Source of the DNA: Trichomonas vaginalis G3
Taxonomy: Eukaryota; Parabasalia; Trichomonadida; Trichomonadidae
Length of the DNA stretch: 64,000 bases
NCBI RefSeq assembly: GCF_026262505.1
Contig: NC_067206.1
Coordinates: 10,040,268-10,104,267, forward strand
Reading direction: 5' to 3'
Shown here: positions 7,430 through 16,479 of the stretch, one piece after another
Numbering within the stretch: position 1 is the first letter of the stretch
How the letters are laid out: each line of letters begins with the position of its first letter
The notes under the pieces: generated by a model
Database searches by the model: none
Seen by the model: only the letters and a program-made list of their open reading frames with translations
Told to the model about the DNA's origin: nothing
Translations under genes and position numbers: made by a program

Positions 7430-7744
7430 CTGCTCCTAGCAGTACTGCTACTGTCAGTAGCAGTACTTTTACTGACAGTAGCAGTACTTTTTTGACAGTA
7501 GCAGTACTTTTTCTGACAGTAGCAGTACTTTTACTGACAGTAGCAGTACTTTATCGTCGAAAACCCTCTCAAATTTTCCTTTTTTCTGCTCCTAGCAGTA
7601 CTTTTACTGTCAGTAGCAGTACTTTTACTGACAGTAGCAGTACTTTTACTGACAGTAGCAGTACTTTTTCTGACAGTAGCAGTACTTTTTCTGACAGTAG
7701 CAGTACTTTTACTGACAGTAGCAGTACTTTTACTGACAGTAGCA
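7430..7744. repeat. 21-bp minisatellite between genes A and B, copy 2
   Basis: About 13 copies of CAGTAGCAGTACTTTTACTGA in two blocks, interrupted by about 60 bases near 7555-7610. The array runs up to the ATG of gene B (7745), so its transcription probably starts within the repeats. Unit length 21 keeps frames open on both strands. Confidence 0.9.
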
Positions 7745-8110
7745 ATGGACAACATCGAGCCATTAGATGAGGCAATTTACCTAATTGAAATTAACGAGCT
7801 TGTTAAAGACTTCCTCAGGCAGAATGTAAAAGGCAAGCTTGTTAACTGTTGGATAACGGGAAGGGCTGCCTTGAATCTCGAGACTTCGACTGGAATTCCA
7901 ATTCAAATACCAGACGGGACAGCCTACGACGACATAAAGCAAGCAAAGAAAGAAGCTCTTGTTAAGTTCCTAAACAAACGTCCTTGGATACAACTTCCAA
8001 ACAGAGAGAGTCCAATTCCACGAATTATACAAATTCTCAGAGCACTGTTCCACTTCTCGGGTCAACCATTCTACATAACCTGTGAAGGCGACATCCAACC
8101 AGTTCAGTAA
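7745..8110 (+). CDS. Gene B: small protein with LIEINE motif
   Basis: 121 residues. It matches the protein coded at 56371-56769 in the right-hand Maverick at several points: YLIEINELV / CLIELNEVI near the N-terminus, a TGRAALNLETSTGI / SRRQIQRLESTAGV block, KKEALVKFLNKRPWIQL / KRESLAAFLRKHPWVDV, and a closing CEGDIQP / RDGTLSP. No family is known to me. Its start codon touches the minisatellite, and the gene is divergent from gene A. Confidence 0.7.
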   Translation: MDNIEPLDEAIYLIEINELVKDFLRQNVKGKLVNCWITGRAALNLETSTGIPIQIPDGTAYDDIKQAKKEALVKFLNKRPWIQLPNRESPIPRIIQILRALFHFSGQPFYITCEGDIQPVQ

Positions 8111-8175
8111 ACATCTCATTTTAACTTCACTTTTTTATGTTTTTTGTGAAAGTGTCAAAAATAAATTGTTTTCAT

Positions 8176-8247
8176 GAGTTTTCTACGATGTTAGAAAAGT
8201 GGTTAGAAAACGTGTTAGATCTAACATGCTAACATAAACATTATTTT
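8176..8247. repeat. Palindromic intergenic repeat, inverted copy
   Basis: GAGTTTTCTACGATGTTAG, AACGTG steps, palindrome GTTAGATCTAAC, then ATAAACATTATTTTT. It ends exactly at the stop codon of the minus-strand gene at 8248. Confidence 0.8.
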
Positions 8248-9108
8248 TCAATACTTTTTCAGCACTTTTCCGTAGTTATATATGAAAGACAATTCGAGAT
8301 AAAAGTCATAGTACAATGGAATAATATGTTGCACACCATTTGTTGTGAACCAAACTTGAAAGTCAGAGAAACTGTTACTAGGTGGTTCGTAGAATTTAGA
8401 AGCAAAGTCATAAAAGTCCTTACCAATACATAGAAAACTATTGTTGCTTGAACTGAAACTTGCATGACACATAACATTTTGAGGGTCAAACACGTTTCTA
8501 TAAACTGTCAAATCTGCTGGTGGAAGTATAAATTTAAATGGACCATCTGGTGGTAATGGTTCGTTCTGGTTTAGTAACCGAAGAAATTGTGCCCAAGAAC
8601 GTTTGTCTACTTTCCAAAATAAAATCTCTGTATCTCTTGGAGGGTTAATTTCAATCTTTTGAAATGAAACGGTGGAGTTCATCTTGTCATATTCTAGTTT
8701 CAGATAGTATGTTCCATTTAGTAAAGAGTCGTATTTTTCTTGAAATTCCCAATAATATTTGTTCATTTGAGTTTGAAAGTCATTTAGAGTTTTCTCAAGA
8801 CTTTCGTCTGAACGAACTGTAAAGATTCTCATTTCGTCAAATTTGTCTATTAGACCATCAGAACCTTTATACTGCCCATGAAAATATACTGCGAACATAA
8901 ATGCGTTAGTTCTTTTTGAAAACAAAACTTTTCTAAATCCTATTGCCTTTGCATCTGAAGGACTTTGAAGCCAACGAATTGGATAGTCAAACCTGTATGC
9001 TCGGGATGAAATTTCTTCATCTGAAATAGTCCTACCAGCATTTGTAAAGATATAGTCTAACGGTTTTGTATCTGCTACTTTTGTTCTTTGTTTTTCAACC
9101 TGAAGCAT
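8248..9108 (-). CDS. Penton-like minor capsid protein, paralogue 1
   Basis: 286 residues. The N-terminus (VADTKPLDYIFTNAG, then RFDYPIRWLQSPSDAKAIGFRK) closely matches the gene at 14851, so the element has two paralogues. The closing strand-rich block (FQVWFTTNGVQHIIPLYYDF, ending YLELSFIY) follows the same pattern as VTFTLVDFQDQPVRLLSPMF in the gene at 61913 of the other Maverick. That pattern is typical of Polinton minor capsid (penton) jelly-roll C-termini. The assignment rests on motif pattern and on the fibre-gene neighbour of its paralogue. Upstream, TTTTTACATATATTAAATG looks like a virion-class promoter. Confidence 0.5.
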   Translation of the reverse strand: MLQVEKQRTKVADTKPLDYIFTNAGRTISDEEISSRAYRFDYPIRWLQSPSDAKAIGFRKVLFSKRTNAFMFAVYFHGQYKGSDGLIDKFDEMRIFTVRSDESLEKTLNDFQTQMNKYYWEFQEKYDSLLNGTYYLKLEYDKMNSTVSFQKIEINPPRDTEILFWKVDKRSWAQFLRLLNQNEPLPPDGPFKFILPPADLTVYRNVFDPQNVMCHASFSSSNNSFLCIGKDFYDFASKFYEPPSNSFSDFQVWFTTNGVQHIIPLYYDFYLELSFIYNYGKVLKKY

Positions 9109-9262
9109 TTAATATATGTAAAAATATATTGTTTTAAAATGGTATGCCATTTCATATTTCTCATCTAACAAACAAGTTTCCTTCAACTTGAGGTTCACTA
9201 ACAAACTCAGCGTACATTTCAAATAAAATTAAAAAAATGTCACTTTTTAAAAAATAAATTTT

Positions 9263-11403
9263 TTATTTCATGCAATGTTTTATTTCTGTGCCGTCTTCAA
9301 GTATGCCCCAATACTTACGCTTGGAGAGGACATGAACTTCGGTGAAAATTTTGTCCAATTTGAATCGACCCATCTTTTCACCGACTAAACCCATTTCAAT
9401 GAGTTTGTTATAGCCTTCTTCGTTCGTCATGAGTGCGTCAATGTTCTCATAGTAAACCTTCACTTTGGATTTGACTTCGGAGAAGAATTTGTTGTACTCG
9501 TCAAGGACTGCCTTTGCGAACTGAGGGTAAGACCAATGTTCGACAATAGGTTTTAATGTGGTTACTAAGCCACTTTGACCTTGAGTGAATTCGTACTTCA
9601 AAACAAAAGGAGAAAACCTTTCAACAAAGTTGTCGACCTTCTCATAATGTTTACTCTTCATCTTTTGAGGTTTCTTAATGGAATATCCCCATGTCGAATT
9701 CATAAGCAATTTGAGTGTCATTGCAAGTTTGGGGTTTGAAGCTTTCCTAATATCATACAGTTGTTGTATGACTTTTCCAACTGTATAGTTCCTTCCCGGG
9801 AACTCACCATCTTCGTTTGGAATTCCAGTCGGAATATATTGGACAAACCTCATGTATGCAGCGTTAAGGTCGACATAGTATATCTTTTCGTTTGAGTCGA
9901 GCTTGTCGCAACCAATTGGTCCAGTTTGTGGAAATTCAAGTGAGTCTCTTATCTTCTGAGAAACTTCTCCTGTTATCTCATAAACATCGTCGAAGCAACC
10001 TGTTTCATATAAAACCTTCTGACCTAACTCAGGTGCTCTCCAATACAATTTGACGTCAATTGGATGTCTCAATGGAAGTTTGTTTATAGCATCTTGAAGT
10101 TCTTGCAACCTCATTGGAAGTTCTTCTGGTTCAGGTTGGTATCCGAACAATCCAACTCCTTGTGGAATTGTGTACTTCTTTTTGTACTAGAACTTTGTCT
10201 GGAACAACTTTTTGGTCTTGCTAACAGTGAAAAAAGTTTGTTTTCGTCTTTTGGTACAAAAGTTTCTGTCAGCTTGTCATCTGGAATTGGTTCCAACAAA
10301 CCTTTCTCGAAAAAATATTTACAGCTCTGACAATGTTGCACTTACTTTTACCAAAAAATGGGTTTGTAAGACTTTCGTTCAACATGAAGTGGTTGTGGAC
10401 AATTACAATCTCTTCAACCATGGTAAATTGAACTCAACAACATAGTCGTCATGTGAAGAACCTTTAGCTGTAGGTATGTTGACTCGGATATTAACATTTG
10501 CCAACGGTGCAATTTTTGCCAATTGACCTCTGAGAATGTACCATTGTCTTCACACATGACTCAAGATACTTCATCTTCTCTTCTGTAACAAGACCAGAGT
10601 TCCTGAGACATGTAAGAATGCAAGGTTCATTGACAATTGTTTCTATTGAATTGTAAAATTCATACCTTGTCAGTCAATGTCAGACTTATTTATGAAGGGG
10701 AAGTATCCAGCATGTTGTCTGACTGCTTGAGGGTTAGGTTGGTACCATTCGAACTTGACACTTGCAATTCCTTCAATTGCATTCAAAATGTCTGAGTCGG
10801 AGTCAACCATTTGTTCTCTCTTTGTAGTCTTGAAAGCGTCAAGAAGCATTGCAGCTGTTGTGACATTGCCATGTGCATAGTAAATATGACCATCTAAATC
10901 TGTTACGGTTAGTCTGAGATTGTATCCTTTCTTATTTCCGTCTTGATTGCAGCAAGTACTCCCATGAAGCCTTCTTTGTTCTTTCCTTCGTCAAAGTTTA
11001 CTGTAAAGGTTCGACCAGATGTAATTTGACTTCTAAACTTCACGATACTTCTCATATGCATATCTTGTTCTTTATGGGAGCATGTGCGTCTTCACCTTTT
11101 CCTTTTTCCTTCTCAAAGGATGCAATTGTTCGTCATGTTTCCAGTAGAATCTGGCAAAGCCGTCGTGTCCTTCAACTTGAGGTTCACTAACATCGAAAGG
11201 CATGTCCATAAGACGTTCTTCTTCTAACCTCCTAATCTGTTTGGATAATTGGCACGTGCTGTTTCCAAATCCATTTCGTAGCGAAGACCAGCCAGTTTGT
11301 CATAGACTTTTATGGGTCTTCCCTTCCTATATTTAAACTTCTTCGAAACTCTCCAACCATATCTTTGCAACTCTGCTTTTATTCTAGCAGACTTTCTATC
11401 CAT
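9263..11403 (-). pseudogene. Type B DNA polymerase (protein-primed), broken
   Basis: A fossil of the Polinton replicative polymerase. The last third keeps motif A (YYVDLNAAYMRF) and motif B (KLLMNSTWGYSIKK), ending in a thumb-like region. The N-terminal part runs up to an ATG at 11403 and is Lys/Arg-rich. The gene is broken at several places. It faces the integrase across a group of small virion-type genes. The other Maverick holds the start of its own PolB at 62797. Confidence 0.85.
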
Positions 11404-11456
11404 TCTATATGGGGGGCATTTTTATAAAAATAAAAAAAATGTTTTTTTTCTTTACT

Positions 11457-11675
11457 TTACATAACCCCTGCTGCCATAAGTCTTTGACGCCAACCCATAC
11501 CAGCTAATGAAGGTTGACTTGGTTTAGTTTGGAAACTAAACTTTGTTTTTGGTTTATCTTCAGTTTTTGGTTTCTCTTCTTCTATCGGTTTTTCGTCACT
11601 TTTCGGTTCCTCTGACTTTACCTCACTTGCAGGTATGGTTGTGTCGTCAACATCTTCATAAATATCATATGCCAT
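11457..11675 (-). CDS. Small acidic Pro/Lys-rich protein
   Basis: 72 residues, beginning MAYDIYEDVDDTT, with a charged EEKPKTEDKPKTK centre and a short hydrophobic end (GMGWRQRLMAAG). Its start overlaps the end of the next gene upstream by 11 bases. No family is recognised; a small virion component is possible from position. Confidence 0.5.
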   Translation of the reverse strand: MAYDIYEDVDDTTIPASEVKSEEPKSDEKPIEEEKPKTEDKPKTKFSFQTKPSQPSLAGMGWRQRLMAAGVM

Positions 11676-12033
11676 TTGTTTTGTTTTCTTTCAACTTTTT
11701 GTGTTTGTTGTAAAGTTTAGAATATTTCGACTCTAAGTCAATGAGATGTTCTATAATGAACTGTTGGTCAGTGAAGTAAACTTTTCCATCTGTTGTCTCG
11801 AAAGCTCCTTCAGACTTCAATATTTTATTTGTGAGAGTCTGTTTCTTTTTTGAGATACTAGCCGTTCCATTTCTATGAAAAGTGACTTTATAGTTAGGGT
11901 TTGTATTTCCAGACCTGGCACTTTCTATTATTGAATTTTTCTCTTCATCTGTAAGTTCTTTGACAGGTTTTGACAATGGTTCTGAACTTTTTGTTTGTGG
12001 TGTCAAATCTACCGTTTCAACTTCTTCGGTCAT
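11665..12033 (-). CDS. Hypothetical protein with C-terminal coiled coil
   Basis: 122 residues: a hydrophilic N-terminus with a VDLTP-like start, a middle block NPNYKVTFHRNGTASISKKK that looks like a short beta unit, and a final helix (LIDLESKYSKLYNKHKKLK). The leader TTTTTTACTGAGATGAA before its ATG is identical to that of the small gene ending at 12205, indicating a shared promoter type. Confidence 0.5.
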   Translation of the reverse strand: MTEEVETVDLTPQTKSSEPLSKPVKELTDEEKNSIIESARSGNTNPNYKVTFHRNGTASISKKKQTLTNKILKSEGAFETTDGKVYFTDQQFIIEHLIDLESKYSKLYNKHKKLKENKTNGI

Positions 12034-12052
12034 TTCATCTCAGTAAAAAATT

Positions 12053-12205
12053 TTAGTTTGGTTTGTTTTCAACTGGTTGTTGTTGTTTTTTAAGTCGGTC
12101 TAAAACTTCCTGAGGTATAGGAAGAACTTGACAAACACGTTGTGTAACTGCTGGAAGTCGACAAATCCATCTTGAACCCATTTGTCTCAATGCTGTATTG
12201 TTCAT
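12053..12205 (-). CDS. Small 50-residue protein
   Basis: A short gene starting MNNTALRQMGSRWICR and ending with a Gln-rich tail. It is supported mainly by its leader, which repeats the ACTGAGATGAA sequence found before the gene at 12033, and by the gap it fills between two genes on the same strand. No function is assigned. Confidence 0.4.
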   Translation of the reverse strand: MNNTALRQMGSRWICRLPAVTQRVCQVLPIPQEVLDRLKKQQQPVENKPN

Positions 12206-12225
12206 TTCATCTCAGTAAAAAAAAT

Positions 12226-12627
12226 TTACATTCCCCACGTTTGAGGCGGTTGAGGTTGGTTATTGTTTACCCATTGTTGTGCATGGTTATATCCTCTGTT
12301 AAAGAATCTTTCACCTTGGTCCATATAGTGTCCTGCTTGGTTATAGTAGTCATTTGCTTTGTTATAATAGTTTCCTGCTTGTCTTCCTACATTGTCCATC
12401 CATCCTTGAACTTTTCCTCTTGTTTCAGGATTTGGAATAAGATTTGCTGCATCTCGTGCTACATCCCAACCTTTCTGTACAGTTTGTATAATAGGTTGTG
12501 CTTCTCTTTAAGTATACCTAATGTACTCAAAAATCTTCCTTCCAACTCCAAATACACCTCTGGCTATTGTTCCAACTGCGGGCAAAAATCTGGATGCAAC
12601 TCCTGCTAATGCGCCAAATAAACCCAT
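12226..12627 (-). pseudogene. Small Gly-rich virion-type protein, broken
   Basis: It starts MGLFGALAGVASRF, a hydrophobic glycine-rich helix like the N-termini of the genes at 15944 and 47429, followed by an Asn/Gln/Tyr-rich repeat region. Such amphipathic starts recall membrane-active minor virion proteins (adenovirus pVI type), but that is inference only. It is not intact (about one break). Its ATG is divergent from the integrase start with 16 bases between. Confidence 0.45.
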
Positions 12628-12643
12628 TTCTTATGGGGTAAAA

Positions 12644-13600
12644 ATGACGAATCCAAACAAGGACCCCTATGTTTCTAAAGCGACAAAGAAAGCACTCATG
12701 GTAAAAATCTTTAGTTCAACACCAAATGCTTGGTTTATGGATATCTTGGAAAACATTCCGAGGTATAGAGAAGATGGACCACCATACTGGCTAATATTTG
12801 TTGGTCAAAACACAAGATACTGTGAAGCCATACCATTATGGTCCAAAAATATTTTAGATGTGAAAACTGCTTTGACAATATTCGTTGACAAATACCATCC
12901 AACAAAACTGACATCTGACTGTGAAAGTTCTTTCAAATCAGATGATGTAAAAAACTATCTGCGTTCAAAAAATGTAAACCAATATTTCATTGTCGACCAA
13001 AACCATTCTGCTCTTGGTGTCATTGACGGTTGTATAAAAATGTTAAGAGACTTAAACCAACCACAAGGTGGTGAGGTAGATGAAATGTCATATGACGACA
13101 AATATAGACACTTCTCCATGGCAAAGATGAGACAAGTTTTAAATATTTACAATAACCGTAAACAAAAAGGTTTGGGAAACCACTCCCCCGAAGAAATGAA
13201 AAACAACCCTGACTTAGAGAAAGACTATATATTTAATTAGTTTAGTCAAAAAGACAAACAAGAAAGAATGCCAGGCTTCAAACTTAAGAAAGGCGACAAA
13301 GTAAAAATAGAAATACCTAAACGCGACCCATATGAAAATACTATTGACTATGACAACAATGGAACCCGACAGTACTCACATTCGTGTTCGTAAAAATAGA
13401 AGAAAGTATACAAGAGAATATTATGAAGTTTTAGGCAAACATGGCAAAATGTACAGACTGCAAGCAGAAGATAAAACTACTATTGTCAGACCTCGTTTCA
13501 AACTTGTCAAAGTTCAAGGTGGTATACTTTCAAAGACAGTTCCTAACAAATATAAGACAACTCCTACGAATATGCTAAAGAAGTTGAAAATGACGACTAA
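12644..13600 (+). pseudogene. Retroviral-like integrase (c-integrase), broken
   Basis: Fossil integrase of the Maverick. The core region includes AWFMDILENIPRY, YWLIFVGQNTRYCEAI and KLTSDCESSF, the beta-strand and acidic-residue pattern of an rve core. Downstream, YEVLGKHGKMYRLQ is an SH3/chromo-like C-terminal unit. The homologue at 51703-52770 is longer and continuous. It is broken (at least one break) and overlaps the end of the fibre gene by a few bases. Confidence 0.75.
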
Positions 13601-14832
13601 GCATTTCTATACCATGCGTAAACTGTCATGTAAGGTGGCATGTAGTCTTTACTTTGTCCCGTTGTTTGCGTATATCCTGAAACGCGATGTGTATGGTTTC
13701 CTCCTCCCTCAGTGTTACTCCAGAAACAATTTATAGCAAACTTAACGTTGTCTTTAACATCATATCCTTTACCTTTTGTCATTGCTGCCCAATCCCAATA
13801 TCTATGCTTATGCCAACCCGCTTGAGATGTACTTAAATCTATGTAGTGACTGTGTGCAGGTAAATTTTCACCTGAAATCGTTTTACTTCCTCCTGTTTCC
13901 TTTGAAGAGTTTGCACAATACAAAAACCTGTCGACTATTTGAGTCCAAGTTCCAAAACCCAGAACTGTTTCTGATCTGGTAGAGTTCATTGACGTATAAA
14001 TAGAGCCTATAGGATATAATGTTTGAAGTATTTCTGTCTTTAATGTTTGAAGCTCTGTTTTGTCTGCTTTCTTGTCATATAAATCTTGAGCAGTGAATTT
14101 AATATTATGTTCATCCTTCATGACATAAACATCTTTACATCTAATGTTTTTCATCGTCGTTATGTCGTCATCCGATGTTAAACCTTGTGGAAAGTTAGGA
14201 GGTTTACAATATAATACATCCCCACCAGTTTCTTCAACCGTTCCTGCAATATTTTCTATACCAACAGTTGCGAAGAAATCGTGTGTATGTCCAACGTCAC
14301 TTTTCTTGTTTAAGGTTTCTTGTAAGTTTGTAATATTTGCAATGGTATGTGTATGAGTCTTTTTAGAATATTCTTTGTCAGCTCTTGTCACTTCACTTGA
14401 CATTTTATTGTCAACATATGTTTTATCCGCTTTGTCATCTAACATTGCTGGTAGTTCATCTACGTCATAGATGTTATGTGTATGGTGTTTTTGTGGGTAT
14501 GTTCTATCTGTCCATGCGAGAATATAGTCTCTTGTTGCATCTACATACTCTTTGTCAGCTTTGTTGTCAATATCTGCCTTCAAAAGAAGTTCATCTATAG
14601 GTTTCTCGTTTAAAGTTCTTTTTGTTGGATTTATACAAACAGTATGGTTCTTACTGTCTTGAAACAGAAACTCGTCTGTCAATGGGTTTATCGTCAGTTT
14701 TAAGTTTCCTTCTTTCAATGACTCAGATATCTTAGAATAGTTTGAAAAGTTTGTTGTGTTCTTATTTAGAGCTTGCACAATGAGTTGTCGGTTGTGTTGT
14801 ATTTCTCTCATAGACGCTGTTTCTTTCGACAT
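13597..14832 (-). CDS. Tail-fibre-like protein with collar-type tip
   Basis: 411 residues, continuous. Residues about 100-230 hold repeats of the form DNKADKTYVD and KKTHTHTI, a triple-stranded fibre-shaft pattern. The C-terminal 140 residues match phage tail collar or short-fibre tips: YPIGSIYTSMNSTRSE, FLYCANSS, GGSKTISGENLPAHSHY and GGGNHTHRV, ending PPYMTVYAWYR. The His-x-His pairs are like the metal-binding sites of T4-type fibre tips. A receptor-binding virion spike is likely. The start codon is 18 bases from that of the divergent penton-like gene, a neighbour relation kept in the right-hand Maverick. Confidence 0.7.
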   Translation of the reverse strand: MSKETASMREIQHNRQLIVQALNKNTTNFSNYSKISESLKEGNLKLTINPLTDEFLFQDSKNHTVCINPTKRTLNEKPIDELLLKADIDNKADKEYVDATRDYILAWTDRTYPQKHHTHNIYDVDELPAMLDDKADKTYVDNKMSSEVTRADKEYSKKTHTHTIANITNLQETLNKKSDVGHTHDFFATVGIENIAGTVEETGGDVLYCKPPNFPQGLTSDDDITTMKNIRCKDVYVMKDEHNIKFTAQDLYDKKADKTELQTLKTEILQTLYPIGSIYTSMNSTRSETVLGFGTWTQIVDRFLYCANSSKETGGSKTISGENLPAHSHYIDLSTSQAGWHKHRYWDWAAMTKGKGYDVKDNVKFAINCFWSNTEGGGNHTHRVSGYTQTTGQSKDYMPPYMTVYAWYRNA

Positions 14833-14850
14833 TTTTATTCTAGATAAAAT

Positions 14851-15698
14851 ATGCTTTCAATAGAAAAAGAAAATTCAAGAGTTGCTACAACTAAACCATT
14901 AGATGAACTTTTTACGAATGTCGGTCAAAAGTTTGAGACAGAGACCGTAAAGCATGAAGGCTATCGTTTTGACTACCCATTAAGATGGTTAAGAGACCCA
15001 TCCGTCACAAAAGCTATTGGCTTTCGTAGAATGAAATTCATTTCAGAAGCCATACATGGTTTCCCATTTACGGTCGCTTTTGAAATTCGATACTATAACA
15101 AAGAAAAACATACGTATGAGAAATTTGAACAGGGAAAACTTTTACAAGTGAATTTGCTTGTAAACTTAGAAACAACTCTTCAAGCTTTTCAAGAAAAAAT
15201 AAACGATATCTATCTCGAATATGCAAACCAGTATAACATTGACGAAGGAGAATACCATCTCGATATTATTTATGACAGGAAAAATGCAACTGTTAAAATC
15301 AATAAAATAGAAGACCTTGGAGAAAACGTTTATATTTCTACAAAATATAACAACTTGGCATGGCATAGATTTTTGAGGATGTTAAATCAGCCTGCATGGT
15401 ATCCAGTACACCCGGACTATTATGAAGTCGAAAACCCTAATGGAACATATGAAAATGTTTTCGACTCAGATGCTATTATAGTTCATGCTTCATTTTCTGG
15501 TGCACAAAACTCTTTTTATGCTTGGCAAATGACTTTTACGAAAAACCTACAAAGCTATATGAACCACCGAGTGGAAGTATTTCGGATTTTCAAGTATGGT
15601 TTACTACAGATGGAAGAAAGAGAATAATTCCATTATACCATGCGTTTTACTTAGAACTTAGTTTCATATACAACTACTATCGAACGGTAAAAATATAA
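14851..15698 (+). pseudogene. Penton-like minor capsid protein, paralogue 2, broken
   Basis: Close to the gene at 8248 through most of its length (VATTKPLDELFTNVG; YRFDYPLRWLRDPS; a WHRFLRMLNQ block). It is broken, with about one break near its end. It is divergent from the fibre gene with an 18-base shared promoter (TTTTATTCTAGATAAAAT), the same pairing as at 61893/61913. Fibre and penton proteins interact in adenovirus-like capsids, which supports the assignment. Confidence 0.5.
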
Positions 15699-15702
15699 TT
15701 TT

Positions 15703-15944
15703 TTAATACGGTTGAGGTGTTGGATTTGGTTGCCAACTAGACTGTGGTGCAGGTTCAGGCTGTTGTATAACAGGAGCTTGCTCTTCTGGTTCAGGGTCTT
15801 TAGGTATAATACCAACAAACTGACCTACTCTTTTACCAATATTTTTGACTCCGTTCCAAATTCCTCTTCCTACGGTTTTTATTCCATCCATATACCTCTT
15901 CCAACATTTCGAAAGAAGTTTCCTATTCTTCCAAAGAAACCCAT
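15703..15944 (-). pseudogene. Small Gly-rich virion-type protein, broken
   Basis: It starts MGFFGRIGNFFRNVGRG, an amphipathic helix related in style to the starts at 12627 and 47429, and ends with a Pro/Gln-rich tail (PEPAPQSSWQPNPTPQ). It is broken (about one break). A virion-class promoter motif (TTTTTACATATAGTAAAATG) precedes it. Confidence 0.4.
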
Positions 15945-15962
15945 TTTACTATATGTAAAAAT

Positions 15963-16325
15963 CTAATGTCCGCCTAGTCTCTTACGTTTCCTGTTGAGTT
16001 CCATTGCATTCTTTAACTGGAGCTCATACATTCTATTTCTCCTCTGGTAGAAAACATATTCTGGGTCAACTCCTGTGTTCGCGTCATCTGCATAGAGTTG
16101 TTTATATCCCACTTCAGGGTTTGTATAAAACTCTTTCCATCTCATATTTGCATACCATGGTGGTAAGCCTAACGCAGCGTCATTTGACATGGCAGTTTGC
16201 ATTTGTACATCTGTTGGCACTTGACCATAGTTTGCCATTGCAGTTTGTATTCTAACTTCATTTGGAATATTCTCTGGGTTTGGTTGTCCAGGTTGCTGTG
16301 CATTCGCTAAGTTCTGTGCGTCCAT
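15963..16325 (-). CDS. Hypothetical small virion-type protein
   Basis: 120 residues. The first half has two similar segments (VRIQTAMANYGQVP and VQMQTAMSNDAALG), an internal duplication; the second half is aromatic and basic, ending NRKRKRLGGH. No family is recognised. It lies in a row of same-strand small genes with TATA-like leaders, consistent with a late structural group. Confidence 0.5.
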   Translation of the reverse strand: MDAQNLANAQQPGQPNPENIPNEVRIQTAMANYGQVPTDVQMQTAMSNDAALGLPPWYANMRWKEFYTNPEVGYKQLYADDANTGVDPEYVFYQRRNRMYELQLKNAMELNRKRKRLGGH

Positions 16326-16347
16326 TTAATATTAGATAAAAAATCTC

Positions 16348-16479
16348 TTACGAGTACATATGCTGAACATTTGCTGGTATTGGTTCATCTTCATATTCTC
16401 TGTACTTTTCTGCCACGTCAAATAAATAAATGACACAATGGAAAAAACCTAAAACAAGTAGTCCTATTTCAAACCACAT
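16348..16479 (-). CDS. Small single-pass membrane protein
   Basis: 43 residues starting MWFEIGLLVLGFFHCVIYLF, one membrane helix, then a charged tail (VAEKYREYEDEP). Its start overlaps the end of the methylase gene by 16 bases. Small membrane proteins of this kind are common in Polinton-like viruses; the function is unknown. Confidence 0.45.
   Translation of the reverse strand: MWFEIGLLVLGFFHCVIYLFDVAEKYREYEDEPIPANVQHMYS

Noticed and set aside
7354-7770. Plus-strand frame running through the 21-bp array (SSTFTDS repeats)
   Set aside because: It overlaps gene A and the start of gene B in the wrong frame and exists only because the unit is divisible by three. Kept as a finding about the arrays, not as a gene.
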